Origin: Actinomycetes bacterium
Lineage (GTDB): Bacteria; Actinomycetota; Actinomycetes; Propionibacteriales; Propionibacteriaceae
Direction: 5' to 3'
DNA length: 21,535 nucleotides
Assembly (NCBI GenBank): GCA_023436925.1
Contig: JAEZHJ010000031.1
Coordinates: 1-21,535 of the forward strand
The position numbers and the translations under genes are program-made. The notes below the pieces were generated by a model, which saw only the letters and a list, made by a program, of their open reading frames with translations, ran no database searches and was not told the DNA's origin. Positions 1 through 6,825 of this stretch are shown here, piece by piece (position 1 is the stretch's first letter; the number at the start of each line of letters is the position of its first letter).

Positions 1-90
1 GGTGATCCCGAGCCCGAGGACGACGACGAGCCGGAGTCCGACGAGCCCGATCCCGAGCCGATCCCGTCCGAGGCCGGCGCCGCCGACTGA
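1..90 (+). CDS. C-terminal end of an unidentified protein with an acidic Pro/Glu/Asp tail (5' end outside window)
   Basis: Frame 1 is open from the first base to a TGA at 88-90 and gives 29 residues dominated by Asp, Glu and Pro, ending in GAAD. The low-complexity acidic composition suggests a disordered C-terminal tail. No domain is visible, so no function can be given. An alternative frame over the same bases runs on across the tRNA gene and is not credible, which supports frame 1. The tRNA-Gly gene follows 83 bases downstream on the same strand. Confidence 0.55.
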   Translation, partial: GDPEPEDDDEPESDEPDPEPIPSEAGAAD

Positions 91-135
91 GCTCGTCCGG
101 CCGTCGGTCGGCGGTGGACGGCAGCCGTGCGCGGG

Positions 136-164
136 TCAGACCGGCCCGGCAGGTCCGCTAAGGT
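136..164 (+). promoter_or_regulatory. Probable promoter of tRNA-Gly
   Basis: A TAAGGT hexamer at 159-164 is a good actinobacterial -10 and would start transcription within a few bases of the mature tRNA 5' end at 174. The -35 region around 136-141 (TCAGAC) is only a partial match. Inferred from position and motif. Confidence 0.4.
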
Positions 165-173
165 TGGCTCCGC

Positions 174-244
174 GCGGATGTAGCTCAATGGCAGAGCCCC
201 AGCCTTCCAAGCTGGTCATGCGGGTTCGATTCCCGTCATCCGCT
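174..244 (+). tRNA. tRNA-Gly (anticodon UCC)
   Basis: The cloverleaf folds completely. A 7-bp acceptor stem pairs GCGGATG (174-180) with CATCCGC (237-243), and the discriminator is U at 244. The D arm contains GCTC/GAGC. The anticodon stem CCAGC/GCTGG closes the loop CTTCCAA, giving anticodon UCC. The T arm has the loop TTCGATT and a 5-bp stem with one G-U pair. The anticodon reads GGA and GGG glycine codons. No CCA is encoded. tRNA genes are common integration sites, but no second copy of the 3' end was found in this window. Confidence 0.97.
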
Positions 245-255
245 CTCTTCGCGGC

Positions 256-276
256 CCGGGGCGGATCCCGCCCCGG
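256..276. terminator. Hairpin between convergent tRNA-Gly and Gfo/Idh gene, probable bidirectional terminator
   Basis: CCGGGGCGG (256-264), loop ATC, CCGCCCCGG (268-276): a perfect 9-bp stem. It lies 11 bases after the tRNA and directly abuts the stop codon of the minus-strand dehydrogenase at 277. There is no T-run on either side, so the termination role rests on position and stem strength. Confidence 0.55.
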
Positions 277-1275
277 TCACCGCCCGTGGGTGGCCGCTTG
301 GCGAACCCGGTCCATGAGCCGGGCGGTGGCGATCGAGCGTTCCTGGTCCGCTGCAATCTCGACCCGGCTGGTCACGGCCGCGGCGAATCGCTCGACGCAG
401 TCCAGCAGGTTGGCCAACTGGTCCTCACCCCGCTTCGTCACCACCAGCTCCTGCGGTGCGCCGCCGAGCGGGCGGAGCGTGAGTCGGCGCGGGTCGTCCA
501 GCCGGTCGATCACCAGGCTCGCCGCCTCGCCCTCGATGACGCTCGGCAGGCCCGGGGCCGTGATCTTGGAGAAGCTCAGGTCGGCCACGAAGCCGGGATA
601 GGCAGCCAGCACCGCCCCCGCACCGTCGGTCCCGCCCGGGATCGCGACCAGCTCTGCCGACACCCGCGTCGGCTCGCCGAACAGGTCGGTGAGGGCGTGG
701 ACGCAGTAGATCCCGAGGTCGTTCAGCGCGCCGCCGCCCAGTGCGGGGTCGAAGACGTTCACCCGTCCGCCGGCCAGCACCTGGTCGTAGCGGGCGGAGC
801 GCTGGTGGAAGCACAGCGAGACCCGGCGGATCGGTCCCAGGGTCGCGATCGTCTGCCGGATCAGGGCGTACCCGGGGTCGTAGAGACTGCGGATCGCCTC
901 GAGGAAGACCAGGCCGCTGTCCCGGGCCAGCTCGACGAGTCCGGCAGTCTGGGTCTCGCTGGTGGTCGCCGGCTTTTCGACCAGGACGTGCTTGCCCGCC
1001 AGCAGCGCGTCCCGGGCCTGGGGGTAGTGGAGGCTGTTCGGGCTCGCGACGTAGACGGCGTCCACCGCGTCGCAGGCCAGCAGGGCCGCGAGGTCGGACG
1101 ACCACCCCGGGACACCCAGCTCAGTGGCCACGGCGGCCGCTCGGGCGGGGTCGCGGGAGTACACGTGGGTCAGCTCGATGCCGTCGGCGTCCGCGGCCGC
1201 GGCGGCGAAGCGACGGGTGATCATGCTGGTGCCGATCGTGGCGATCCGGACGGTCCGCGGGCTGCTGGTGGTCAT
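277..1275 (-). CDS. Gfo/Idh/MocA-family NAD(P)-dependent oxidoreductase
   Basis: A 332-aa cytoplasmic dehydrogenase of the glucose-fructose oxidoreductase / inositol 2-dehydrogenase family, which oxidises or reduces sugars and cyclitols. The N-terminal Rossmann fold has the glycine-rich start IATIGTSMI (residues 11-19). The family signature EKPATTS lies at 100-106, with the conserved Lys at 101. The C-terminal half carries LGGGALNDLGIYCVH, the usual substrate-side motif. Length is normal for the family. The ATG at 1275 has no Shine-Dalgarno, but a TACGGT lies 8 bases upstream, so a leaderless mRNA is likely. It faces the tRNA and is divergent from the transaldolase-family gene, which suggests a role in the same catabolic region. 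Substrate cannot be read from the sequence; IolG-like activity is possible but unproven. Confidence 0.9.
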   Translation of the reverse strand: MTTSSPRTVRIATIGTSMITRRFAAAAADADGIELTHVYSRDPARAAAVATELGVPGWSSDLAALLACDAVDAVYVASPNSLHYPQARDALLAGKHVLVEKPATTSETQTAGLVELARDSGLVFLEAIRSLYDPGYALIRQTIATLGPIRRVSLCFHQRSARYDQVLAGGRVNVFDPALGGGALNDLGIYCVHALTDLFGEPTRVSAELVAIPGGTDGAGAVLAAYPGFVADLSFSKITAPGLPSVIEGEAASLVIDRLDDPRRLTLRPLGGAPQELVVTKRGEDQLANLLDCVERFAAAVTSRVEIAADQERSIATARLMDRVRQAATHGR

Positions 1276-1283
1276 GGTTGGTC

Positions 1284-1289
1284 ACCGTA
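1284..1289 (-). promoter_or_regulatory. Candidate -10 (TACGGT) for leaderless transcription of the Gfo/Idh gene
   Basis: Read on the minus strand, TACGGT is followed by 8 bases and then the ATG at 1275. No ribosome-binding site lies in between. This TANNNT-N6-8-start arrangement is the known signature of leaderless actinobacterial genes. It is inference only. Confidence 0.4.
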
Positions 1290-1410
1290 GCGTGGTGGGG
1301 CACGACCGCCGCGGCAGGCACCTGCGGGCGGGCGAGGTGCCGCGTGCTCGTTCCTGGCGCACCCTCGGCGGCGGCTCGACGGCAGTGGGGGTAGTCGACA
1401 TCCGCGGGAC

Positions 1411-1438
1411 TTGACGGCAAATGTAAGAACATTAGGTT
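1411..1438 (+). promoter_or_regulatory. Promoter with embedded GntR-type operator, upstream of the transaldolase-family gene
   Basis: TTGACG (1411-1416) and TAGGTT (1433-1438) are separated by 16 bases and form a plausible -35/-10 pair. The palindrome ATGT-AAGA-ACAT at 1421-1432 fills the spacer, where a bound repressor would block RNA polymerase. The same palindrome type recurs at 3507, 5363 and 10925. The local GntR protein at 2723-3463 is the natural candidate regulator. Confidence 0.6.
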
Positions 1439-1471
1439 GACTTGGATTTGGGACGGCGGTTGAATGGCGAT

Positions 1472-1492
1472 GCCGGACCAGCCGGGTCCGGC
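1472..1492 (+). other. 5'-UTR hairpin ahead of the transaldolase-family gene
   Basis: GCCGGACC (1472-1479), loop AGCCG, GGTCCGGC (1485-1492): a perfect 8-bp stem just upstream of the ribosome-binding site AAGGAAGAG (1498-1506). It could stabilise the mRNA or tune translation. No riboswitch family is recognised. Confidence 0.45.
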
Positions 1493-1515
1493 GTCTCAAG
1501 GAAGAGATCTGTCCG

Positions 1516-2601
1516 ATGACCCTGTCGAGCGAGTCGACCACCGCACCCCTCACCACTATGGCAAGGCGGGGCCCGACCGCGCTGTGGAACGACTCCGCCG
1601 ATCCCCGCGAGCTGGCGCAGTCCATCGGGTTCGGCGCCGTCGGCGCCACCTGCAACCCGGTGATCGCCCTGGCCGCGATCCGCGCCGACTACCCGCGCTG
1701 GTCGGCACGAATCCGGGAGTTGGCCGCCGAACTGCCGCAGGCCACGGAGTCCGAACTCGGCTGGCGGGTGGTCGAGGAGGTGTCGCTGGACGCGGCGAAG
1801 CTGCTCGAGCCGGTCTTCGAGGCGCACCACGGCCTCAACGGGCGGCTCTCGATGCAGACCGACCCCCGGCTGGCGCGCAGTGCCGCCCGGCTCGCGGACC
1901 AGGCCGAGTACTTCTCCAACCTGGCGCCCAACATCATCGTCAAGGTCCCCGCCACCGCGCCCGGCGTTGAGGCGATCGAGGAGGCCACCTATCGCGGGGT
2001 CAGCATCAACGTCACCGTCTCGTTCACCCTCGCTCAGGCTGTGGTCACGGGTGAGGCGATCGAACGCGGGCTGCGCCGTCGGGAGGCCGAGGGCCTGGAC
2101 ACGTCGACCATGGGGCCCGTCGTCACGATCATGGTCGGTCGGCTGGACGACTGGATGAAGGACTGCTTCAACCGGGACCGGCTCTCCTTCGACCCCGGCT
2201 ACCTGGAATGGGCCGGCGTCGCCGTGTTCAAGAAGGCCTACGCCGAGTTCCAGACCCGTGGCCTGCGGGCCCGACTGCTGTCGGCCGCCTACCGCAACGT
2301 CATGCACTGGAGCGAGTTCGTCGGGGGCAATGTGGTGGTCTCGCCCCCCTTCGCCTGGCAGACCCGGTTCCAGGTCAGCGGCATCGACCCGGTCGACCGG
2401 ATGCACGTGCCCGTCGACCCGCGGATCGTCACGACGCTGTACTCCCAGCTGCCGGAGTTCCGGCGGGCCTATGACGTGGACGGGCTCACCCCGGCCGAGT
2501 TCGCCGAGTACGGCGCGACCCGCAAGACGCTGCGCCAGTTCCTGGAAGCCGACGAGGAGCTGGACCGGATCGTCCGCGACGTCCTCCTCCCGGCCCCCTG
2601 A
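1516..2601 (+). CDS. Transaldolase-family class I aldolase
   Basis: A 361-aa protein of the transaldolase fold, predicted to cleave or transfer a dihydroxyacetone-type unit through a lysine Schiff base. Family motifs appear in order: GATCNPVI (43-50), corresponding to the TxNP motif; GRLSMQTDPRL (109-119), matching the GRVSTEVD region; IIVKVPAT with the presumed catalytic Lys143; GVSINVTVSFTLAQA (161-175); and MVGRLDDW, the phosphate-side motif. The opening TALWNDSADP and the overall sequence differ from TalA/TalB, so this is a divergent branch and need not be the pentose-phosphate enzyme. The start follows AAGGAAGAG at good spacing. It has its own promoter with a GntR-type operator and lies next to the regulator and aldehyde dehydrogenase. 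A role in cleaving a sugar or polyol intermediate is inferred; the substrate is unknown. Confidence 0.85.
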   Translation: MTLSSESTTAPLTTMARRGPTALWNDSADPRELAQSIGFGAVGATCNPVIALAAIRADYPRWSARIRELAAELPQATESELGWRVVEEVSLDAAKLLEPVFEAHHGLNGRLSMQTDPRLARSAARLADQAEYFSNLAPNIIVKVPATAPGVEAIEEATYRGVSINVTVSFTLAQAVVTGEAIERGLRRREAEGLDTSTMGPVVTIMVGRLDDWMKDCFNRDRLSFDPGYLEWAGVAVFKKAYAEFQTRGLRARLLSAAYRNVMHWSEFVGGNVVVSPPFAWQTRFQVSGIDPVDRMHVPVDPRIVTTLYSQLPEFRRAYDVDGLTPAEFAEYGATRKTLRQFLEADEELDRIVRDVLLPAP

Positions 2602-2606
2602 CTCAT

Positions 2607-2692
2607 CGAGGGCCACCGTCTGCGTCGAGGGCCACCCATCATGGGTGGCCCTCGGCGTGTCGGGTGGCCCTGGGTGGTTGGGGTGGCCCTCG
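2607..2692. repeat. Palindromic GTGGCCCTCG-type intergenic repeat cluster (copy 1)
   Basis: The convergent gap after the aldolase holds a perfect 29-bp palindrome at 2626-2654: the 14-bp arm CGAGGGCCACCCAT, a central C, then its complement. A partial CGAGGGCCACC precedes it at 2607, and GGGTGGCCCT units follow near 2662 and 2680. The palindrome is identical to the one at 18032-18060. It resembles a REP-type dispersed repeat and could also act as a transcription barrier between two convergent genes. Confidence 0.8.
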
Positions 2693-2722
2693 GCGGAGGA
2701 GTCCGCGGGCGAGGTCAGTGGC

Positions 2723-3463
2723 TCAGTGGGAGTAGACCGTCAGGTCGAACCGGTGCCGGTCGTAGCGGTAGCAGTGGTCGCCGAACTCCACCGGACGCCC
2801 GGCGGCGTCGTAGGCGCGGCGGGTCATCGTGAGCACCGGGTCGTGCCGGTCGAGCTCGAGCAGCTTGCGCTCGGCGGGCTCGGCGGGCCGGGCCCCGATC
2901 GACTGGTGGCCCACCGCGGGAACCACTCCGCGGGCCCGCAGCAGGGCGTACAGGCTGCCGGTGGCCAGTTCCTCGGGGTCGAGGTCGGCGTACTGCGGCG
3001 GCAGCCAGTTCTGCAGGATCGCGATCGGACCTTCCTCGACCGACCGCAGCCGCTGCAGGTAGACCAGCGGGGTGTCGCCCGGCAGGCCGAAGATGGACGC
3101 CGCGCGCGGGTCGATGGCGGCGGCGTCGAAGCCCAGCACGGTGGTGACCGGCTCGCGGCCGGTCTCGCGGAGGTCGTCGTACAGACTGGTGAGCTCGTTG
3201 CGGCGGTGGATCGCCTCCTGGGCGACGGTGGTGCCGATCCCGCGCCGCCGGACGAGCAGCCCGCGGGTCACGAGCTCGACGATGGCGCGCCGGACGGTGG
3301 GCCGGGACAGGTCGAGTCGCTCGGCCAGTGAGAGCTCGTTCTCGAAGGGGTCACCCGGCTTGAGGATGCCGTCATCGATCGCAGCGGCCAGTTGCTGCGA
3401 GAGCTGGTGGTACAGCGGCACCGGGCTGGTCCGGTCGATGGTCACCGGAATCTGTATCGCCAT
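2723..3463 (-). CDS. GntR-family transcriptional regulator, HutC subfamily (UTRA domain)
   Basis: A 246-aa regulator. Residues about 11-78 form the GntR winged helix (PLYHQLSQQLAAAIDDGIL, then LSRPTVRRAIVELVTRGLL with the wing RRRGIGTTVA). Residues about 90-240 form the UTRA ligand-binding domain typical of the HutC group, which usually senses a pathway sugar phosphate or related metabolite. The ATG at 3463 has no Shine-Dalgarno, but TACGAT ends 6 bases before it, so the mRNA is probably leaderless. It is divergent from the aldehyde dehydrogenase with one shared operator at 3507-3518, which suggests autoregulation. Likely regulator of the four similar operators in this region (inference). Confidence 0.92.
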   Translation of the reverse strand: MAIQIPVTIDRTSPVPLYHQLSQQLAAAIDDGILKPGDPFENELSLAERLDLSRPTVRRAIVELVTRGLLVRRRGIGTTVAQEAIHRRNELTSLYDDLRETGREPVTTVLGFDAAAIDPRAASIFGLPGDTPLVYLQRLRSVEEGPIAILQNWLPPQYADLDPEELATGSLYALLRARGVVPAVGHQSIGARPAEPAERKLLELDRHDPVLTMTRRAYDAAGRPVEFGDHCYRYDRHRFDLTVYSH

Positions 3464-3469
3464 GGCTGG

Positions 3470-3475
3470 ATCGTA
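3470..3475 (-). promoter_or_regulatory. Candidate -10 (TACGAT) for leaderless transcription of the GntR gene
   Basis: On the minus strand TACGAT is followed by 6 bases and the ATG at 3463. A weak TTCAAA lies about 16 bases further upstream. No ribosome-binding site is present. Confidence 0.45.
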
Positions 3476-3504
3476 TCCGGCTGGAGGGTGGTTTGAATAA
3501 CACT

Positions 3505-3518
3505 TAATGTCCTAACAA
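3505..3518. promoter_or_regulatory. GntR-type operator overlapping a -10 of the aldehyde dehydrogenase gene
   Basis: ATGT-CCTA-ACAA at 3507-3518 matches the palindrome found at 1421, 5363 and 10925. TAATGT at 3505-3510 could be the plus-strand -10, so the operator would cover the -10 and start site. Its position between divergent genes means it could control both. Confidence 0.6.
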
Positions 3519-3557
3519 AACTTGACCGTAGTGGGGCCCGCGACGAGAATGGCCGGC

Positions 3558-5114
3558 ATGGCTATCACCTACGACGAGGCAACGGCGCCCGCGGACTCCG
3601 CTCCGGTCATCCGGTTGCGCTACCTGGTGGACAACGAGTGGCGGGAGTCGGTGACGACCACGTACATGCCGGTGATGAACCCGTCCACCGGCGCCCAGCT
3701 GGCCGAGACCCCGTGCTGCACCCAGGACGAGGTGGACTCGGCTGTGGCTGCCGCCGCCCGCGCCTTCCCGGGGTGGGCCGCCACCCCGCTGCCCAAGCGG
3801 ATCCAGTTGATGTTCCGCTTCAAGCAGCTGCTGGACGAGCACCTGGACGAGTTGGCGGTGCTGCTGGCCACCGAGATGGGCAAGGTGCTGGACGAGGCTC
3901 GCGGCGACGTGCTCAAGGCGATCGAGGTCGTCGAATGCGCCTGCTCGACCCACTACCTGATGCAGGGCGACACCACCATGAATGTGTCGGCCGGCTATGA
4001 CACGGTCTCGTTCCGGGAGCCGCTGGGGGTGTTCGTCGGGATCGCGCCGTACAACTTCCCGGCGATGATCCCGATGGGCTGGATGCTGCCGTTCGCGATC
4101 ACGACCGGCAACACGTTCGTGCTCAAGGCGGCGTCCATGGTGCCGCAGACCTCGATGCGGATGATGGAGTTGCTGATCGAGGCCGGTCTGCCCACGGGGG
4201 TCGCCAACCTGGTCACCTGCAGCCGCGTCGAGGCCGACAGCCTGCTCACCCATCCCGACGTGCGCGGGATCACCTTCGTCGGATCGACGCCGGTCGGCAA
4301 GCACGTCTACGCGGTGGCCGCCGGCGCGGGCAAGCGGGTGCAGGCCCTCACCCAGGCCAAGAACCACGCGCTTGTGATGGCCGATGCAGTGCTGGAGCGG
4401 ACGGCGTCCGGCATCATCAACTCGACCTACGGCTGCGCGGGGCAGCGCTGCATGGCGCTGCCGGTGGTCGTCGTCCAGGAGTCGATCGCCGACGAACTGG
4501 TCGCGCTGCTGAAGCAGAAGGCGCAACAGCTCAAGTTGGGGCCGGCCTACCTGCCCGAGTCCCAGCTGGGCCCGGTCGTCAGTGCCTCCCACAAGGCGTG
4601 GGTGGAGGAGTGCATCGCCCGCGGCGTCGCCGAGGGCGCCGAGCTGGTGCTGGACGGCCGCAACCCCGAAGTCCCCGGCTATGAGGGCGGCTACTGGGTC
4701 GGCCCGACGATCTTCGACCACGTCCGGCCGGGCCAGTTCGTGGGTGACGAGGAGATCTTCGGCCCGGTGACGGCCATCAAGCGGGTGAAGGACTTCGAGG
4801 AAGGGCTGGCGGTGATGAACGCCAACCCGTACGCGAACGGGTCGAGCATCTACACCAGTTCCGGGTACCACGCCCGCGAGTTCGCCCGCCGCACCCACGC
4901 GGGCATGGTGGGGGTCAACGTCGGCATCCCGGTCCCGTTCTCGACCTTCGCCTTCTCGGGGCACAAGGACTCCTTCTTCGGCGACCTGCACGCCATGGGA
5001 CGCGACGGGGTGCTGTTCTTCACGGAGGTGAAGTCGGTCACGTCGGTGTGGTTCACCGACGAGCACGCCGGGGATAAGGTGTCGACCTGGGACGGCACCC
5101 TGACTCGAGGCTGA
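3558..5114 (+). CDS. CoA-acylating methylmalonate-semialdehyde-type aldehyde dehydrogenase
   Basis: A 518-aa aldehyde dehydrogenase of the MmsA/IolA type. These enzymes convert malonate or methylmalonate semialdehyde, with NAD+ and CoA, to acetyl-CoA or propionyl-CoA with loss of CO2. Visible features are the cofactor region GIAPYNFPAMIPMGWMLP (161-178), VGSTPVGKHVY (241-251), the AKNH motif (267-270) and GCAGQRCMAL (292-301) with the probable catalytic Cys298. The C-terminal MGRDGVLFFTEVKSVTSVWF is typical of the family. About 20 extra C-terminal residues follow. ATG 3558 was chosen because GACGAG lies about 10 bases upstream; ATG 3549 and TTG 3522 are in-frame alternatives. It is divergent from the GntR gene and upstream of the importer. 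It probably performs the last step of the local pathway, but the true aldehyde is unproven. Confidence 0.88.
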   Translation: MAITYDEATAPADSAPVIRLRYLVDNEWRESVTTTYMPVMNPSTGAQLAETPCCTQDEVDSAVAAAARAFPGWAATPLPKRIQLMFRFKQLLDEHLDELAVLLATEMGKVLDEARGDVLKAIEVVECACSTHYLMQGDTTMNVSAGYDTVSFREPLGVFVGIAPYNFPAMIPMGWMLPFAITTGNTFVLKAASMVPQTSMRMMELLIEAGLPTGVANLVTCSRVEADSLLTHPDVRGITFVGSTPVGKHVYAVAAGAGKRVQALTQAKNHALVMADAVLERTASGIINSTYGCAGQRCMALPVVVVQESIADELVALLKQKAQQLKLGPAYLPESQLGPVVSASHKAWVEECIARGVAEGAELVLDGRNPEVPGYEGGYWVGPTIFDHVRPGQFVGDEEIFGPVTAIKRVKDFEEGLAVMNANPYANGSSIYTSSGYHAREFARRTHAGMVGVNVGIPVPFSTFAFSGHKDSFFGDLHAMGRDGVLFFTEVKSVTSVWFTDEHAGDKVSTWDGTLTRG

Positions 5115-5360
5115 GACAGGGCCTCCAGCGTGGGGCGCGCGGTTGCGTCCCCGCTGCCGGGGGCGGCGTTGCCAGGCATTGCCGCGCGGCCGCGTGGCGG
5201 CGTTGGCGGTGGCACCGTGCCGTGCCCGGAGCGGCTCGGCCGCTGGCTGTGCTGCGGGTTCCAGGGCCTCCGGCGACCGCTCCCGGCGGGCTTGCAAAGG
5301 GCTTTGCGGACGGCCTCGGGAGAGCCGGGAACAGCGGTAGCGAACCTATCTCGATAGTGT

Positions 5361-5374
5361 TATTGTGCGGACAA
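5361..5374 (+). promoter_or_regulatory. Promoter -10 overlapped by GntR-type operator, ABC importer
   Basis: TATTGT at 5361-5366 is a good -10. TTGT-GCGG-ACAA at 5363-5374 is a perfect palindrome of the same type as at 3507, and it begins at the same offset (third base) of the -10. This places the importer under the same regulator as the aldehyde dehydrogenase (inference). Confidence 0.6.
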
Positions 5375-5376
5375 AT

Positions 5377-5398
5377 CTGCACACAGAGGGGTGTGCAG
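5377..5398 (+). other. Perfect inverted repeat in the importer leader
   Basis: CTGCACAC (5377-5384), six-base loop AGAGGG, GTGTGCAG (5391-5398). It starts three bases after the GntR-type operator. It may be a second DNA operator or a stabilising 5' mRNA hairpin. Confidence 0.6.
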
Positions 5399-5440
5399 GT
5401 TGCCGGTCGAGAGGCCGGGACAGCTCAGGACGGAGATACA

Positions 5441-6754
5441 ATGAAGTACCGGTCAACGGCCGTTCGCGTCCTCGCGGCGGCAACCGCCACCGCCCTCGCA
5501 GCAACCCTGGTCGGGTGCAGCTCGGGCAACGGTGGCGGCGGCAGTGAGGCTGGCGGCATCGAGGGCAAGACCATCCGCGTCACCCTGGCCAACCACGTCT
5601 GGACCGAGACGGTGAAGGACCTCATCCCCGAGTTCGAGAGCGCCACCGGCGCCAAGGTGGAGGTCACCCAGCTCGCCGAGGATCAGCTCTCGGACCAGTA
5701 CAACGTGAAGCTGAACGCGGGCACGGACGAGATCGACGTCCTCATGTACCGCCCGCTGCAGGAGAACAAGCTGTTCGCCTCCAACGGTTACCTGGCCAGC
5801 CTGTCCGATCGCGTCACGGCTGACTCGGCCTGGGACTGGAATGACTTCCAGGAGGGCCCGGCCTCCCTGACCAGCTTCGAGGGCGAGGTCGTCGGCGTCC
5901 CGATCATCACCGAGCGCACCGTCCTGTACTACCGCAAGGACCTGCTCGAGGCCGCGGGCGTCGCGGTGCCGACCACGCTCGACGAGCTGGAGAAGGCCGC
6001 TGCGGCGGTGCACGCCGCGAACCCCGACGTCGCCGGCTACATCGGCCGGACCGGCAAGTCCGCCGCCGTCACCCAGTTCAGCGCCTTCCTCTACAGCTTC
6101 GGTGGTGACTGGCTGGACGGTGAGAAGTCCCTGATCGGCTCGCCCGAGGCGCGTCAGGCCTACGAGTTCTACGGCCGGCTGATCAACGGCTACACCAAGG
6201 CCACGATCAACCCGGAGATGAGCTGGCCGGAGGCCTTCGCGGTCTTCCAGCAGGGCCAGGCCGCCTTCATCGCCGACGCTGACAGCCTGTACAAGAACAT
6301 GACCGACCCGTCGCAGTCCACCGTCTCGGAGAACGTCGGCTTCGCTCCGTTCCCGGCCGGTCCGGCAGGCTCCAAGCCGTACAACGTGGCCGCCTGGGCG
6401 CTGGGTGTCAACGAGGCCTCCGCCAACCAGGACGCCGCCTGGGAGTTCATCAAGTGGGCGACCTCCAAGGACGTCGGCCTGAAGATGGCCAAGCTGGGCG
6501 TCTCCGGCGCTCGTGCGTCGGTGTGGGAGAACGCCGAGGCCACCGCTGACTACCCGGCCGAACTGGTCGAGGCCATCAAGGTCAACGGCGCCAATGGCAT
6601 CGGCTACGACCGTCCGCTCGTGATCAACGTGCCGAAGGCCCGCGAGATCGTCGGTGACCCGATCGTCGTGTCGATCGCCGGTGGCGACGTCAACGCCGCC
6701 ATCGACGCCGCCGACCAGACCTTCAACGCCTTCCTGGTCGACGACGCCAAGTAG
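5441..6754 (+). CDS. CUT1-type sugar ABC transporter, substrate-binding lipoprotein
   Basis: A 437-aa extracellular solute-binding protein of the family that includes MalE. The N-terminus is a lipoprotein signal: basic MKYRSTAVRV, a hydrophobic Ala/Leu stretch and the lipobox LVGC, with lipid-modified Cys26, followed by a Gly/Ser linker. The mature part begins IRVTLANHVWTETVKDLIPEFES and has the two-lobe periplasmic-binding pattern, including a late NVAAWALGVNEASANQDAAWEFIKW. The ATG follows GGAG at about 6 bases. An unrelated longer frame exists upstream but lacks a signal peptide. It heads the importer operon; a strong hairpin separates it from the permeases, a usual way to give excess binding protein. 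Ligand unknown; probably a sugar or polyol. Confidence 0.93.
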   Translation: MKYRSTAVRVLAAATATALAATLVGCSSGNGGGGSEAGGIEGKTIRVTLANHVWTETVKDLIPEFESATGAKVEVTQLAEDQLSDQYNVKLNAGTDEIDVLMYRPLQENKLFASNGYLASLSDRVTADSAWDWNDFQEGPASLTSFEGEVVGVPIITERTVLYYRKDLLEAAGVAVPTTLDELEKAAAAVHAANPDVAGYIGRTGKSAAVTQFSAFLYSFGGDWLDGEKSLIGSPEARQAYEFYGRLINGYTKATINPEMSWPEAFAVFQQGQAAFIADADSLYKNMTDPSQSTVSENVGFAPFPAGPAGSKPYNVAAWALGVNEASANQDAAWEFIKWATSKDVGLKMAKLGVSGARASVWENAEATADYPAELVEAIKVNGANGIGYDRPLVINVPKAREIVGDPIVVSIAGGDVNAAIDAADQTFNAFLVDDAK

Positions 6755-6768
6755 TCCGTAGTTCCCCA

Positions 6769-6802
6769 GTGCTTCCCCGGGCCGACCGGCCCGGGGAAGC
6801 AC
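6769..6802 (+). other. Strong intercistronic hairpin between binding protein and permease genes
   Basis: GTGCTTCCCCGGGCC (6769-6783), loop GACC, then the exact complement (6788-6802): a perfect 15-bp stem. No T-run follows, so it is more likely an mRNA-stabilising or attenuating element than a full terminator. Such hairpins commonly raise binding-protein mRNA over permease mRNA. Confidence 0.8.
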
Positions 6803-6825
6803 CGGACCACAGATTGGAACCCGCC

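Larger units (their letters stand above)
5115..5440 (+). other. Gene-free interval with the importer promoter and leader
   Basis: No convincing gene is seen in 326 bases. The first 200 bases are very GC-rich. GCAAAG-GG-CTTTGC at 5294-5307 is a 14-base inverted repeat of unknown role, possibly a site for another regulator. The near-copies CAGGGCCTCCAGCG (from about 5117) and CAGGGCCTCCGGCG (from about 5264) differ at one base. The last 80 bases carry the operator, a second inverted repeat and the ribosome-binding site of the importer gene. Confidence 0.5.

Noticed and set aside
174..244. tRNA-Gly as the attachment site of an integrated mobile island
   Set aside because: No integrase gene and no second copy of the tRNA 3' end were found in the window. 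Only the general idea of an accessory block is kept, as an inference.
3504..5297. 597-codon open frame on the minus strand opposite the aldehyde dehydrogenase gene
   Set aside because: Its translation is rich in Arg, His, Gly and Asp with no recognisable domain, as expected for the complement of a GC-rich gene. The plus strand encodes an unmistakable aldehyde dehydrogenase. The same reasoning removes the long frames opposite the binding protein (5453-6802), clpP genes and uvrA-like gene.
5441..6754. Longer form of the binding protein starting upstream at 5222
   Set aside because: It would bury the lipoprotein signal peptide and cross the promoter and operator.
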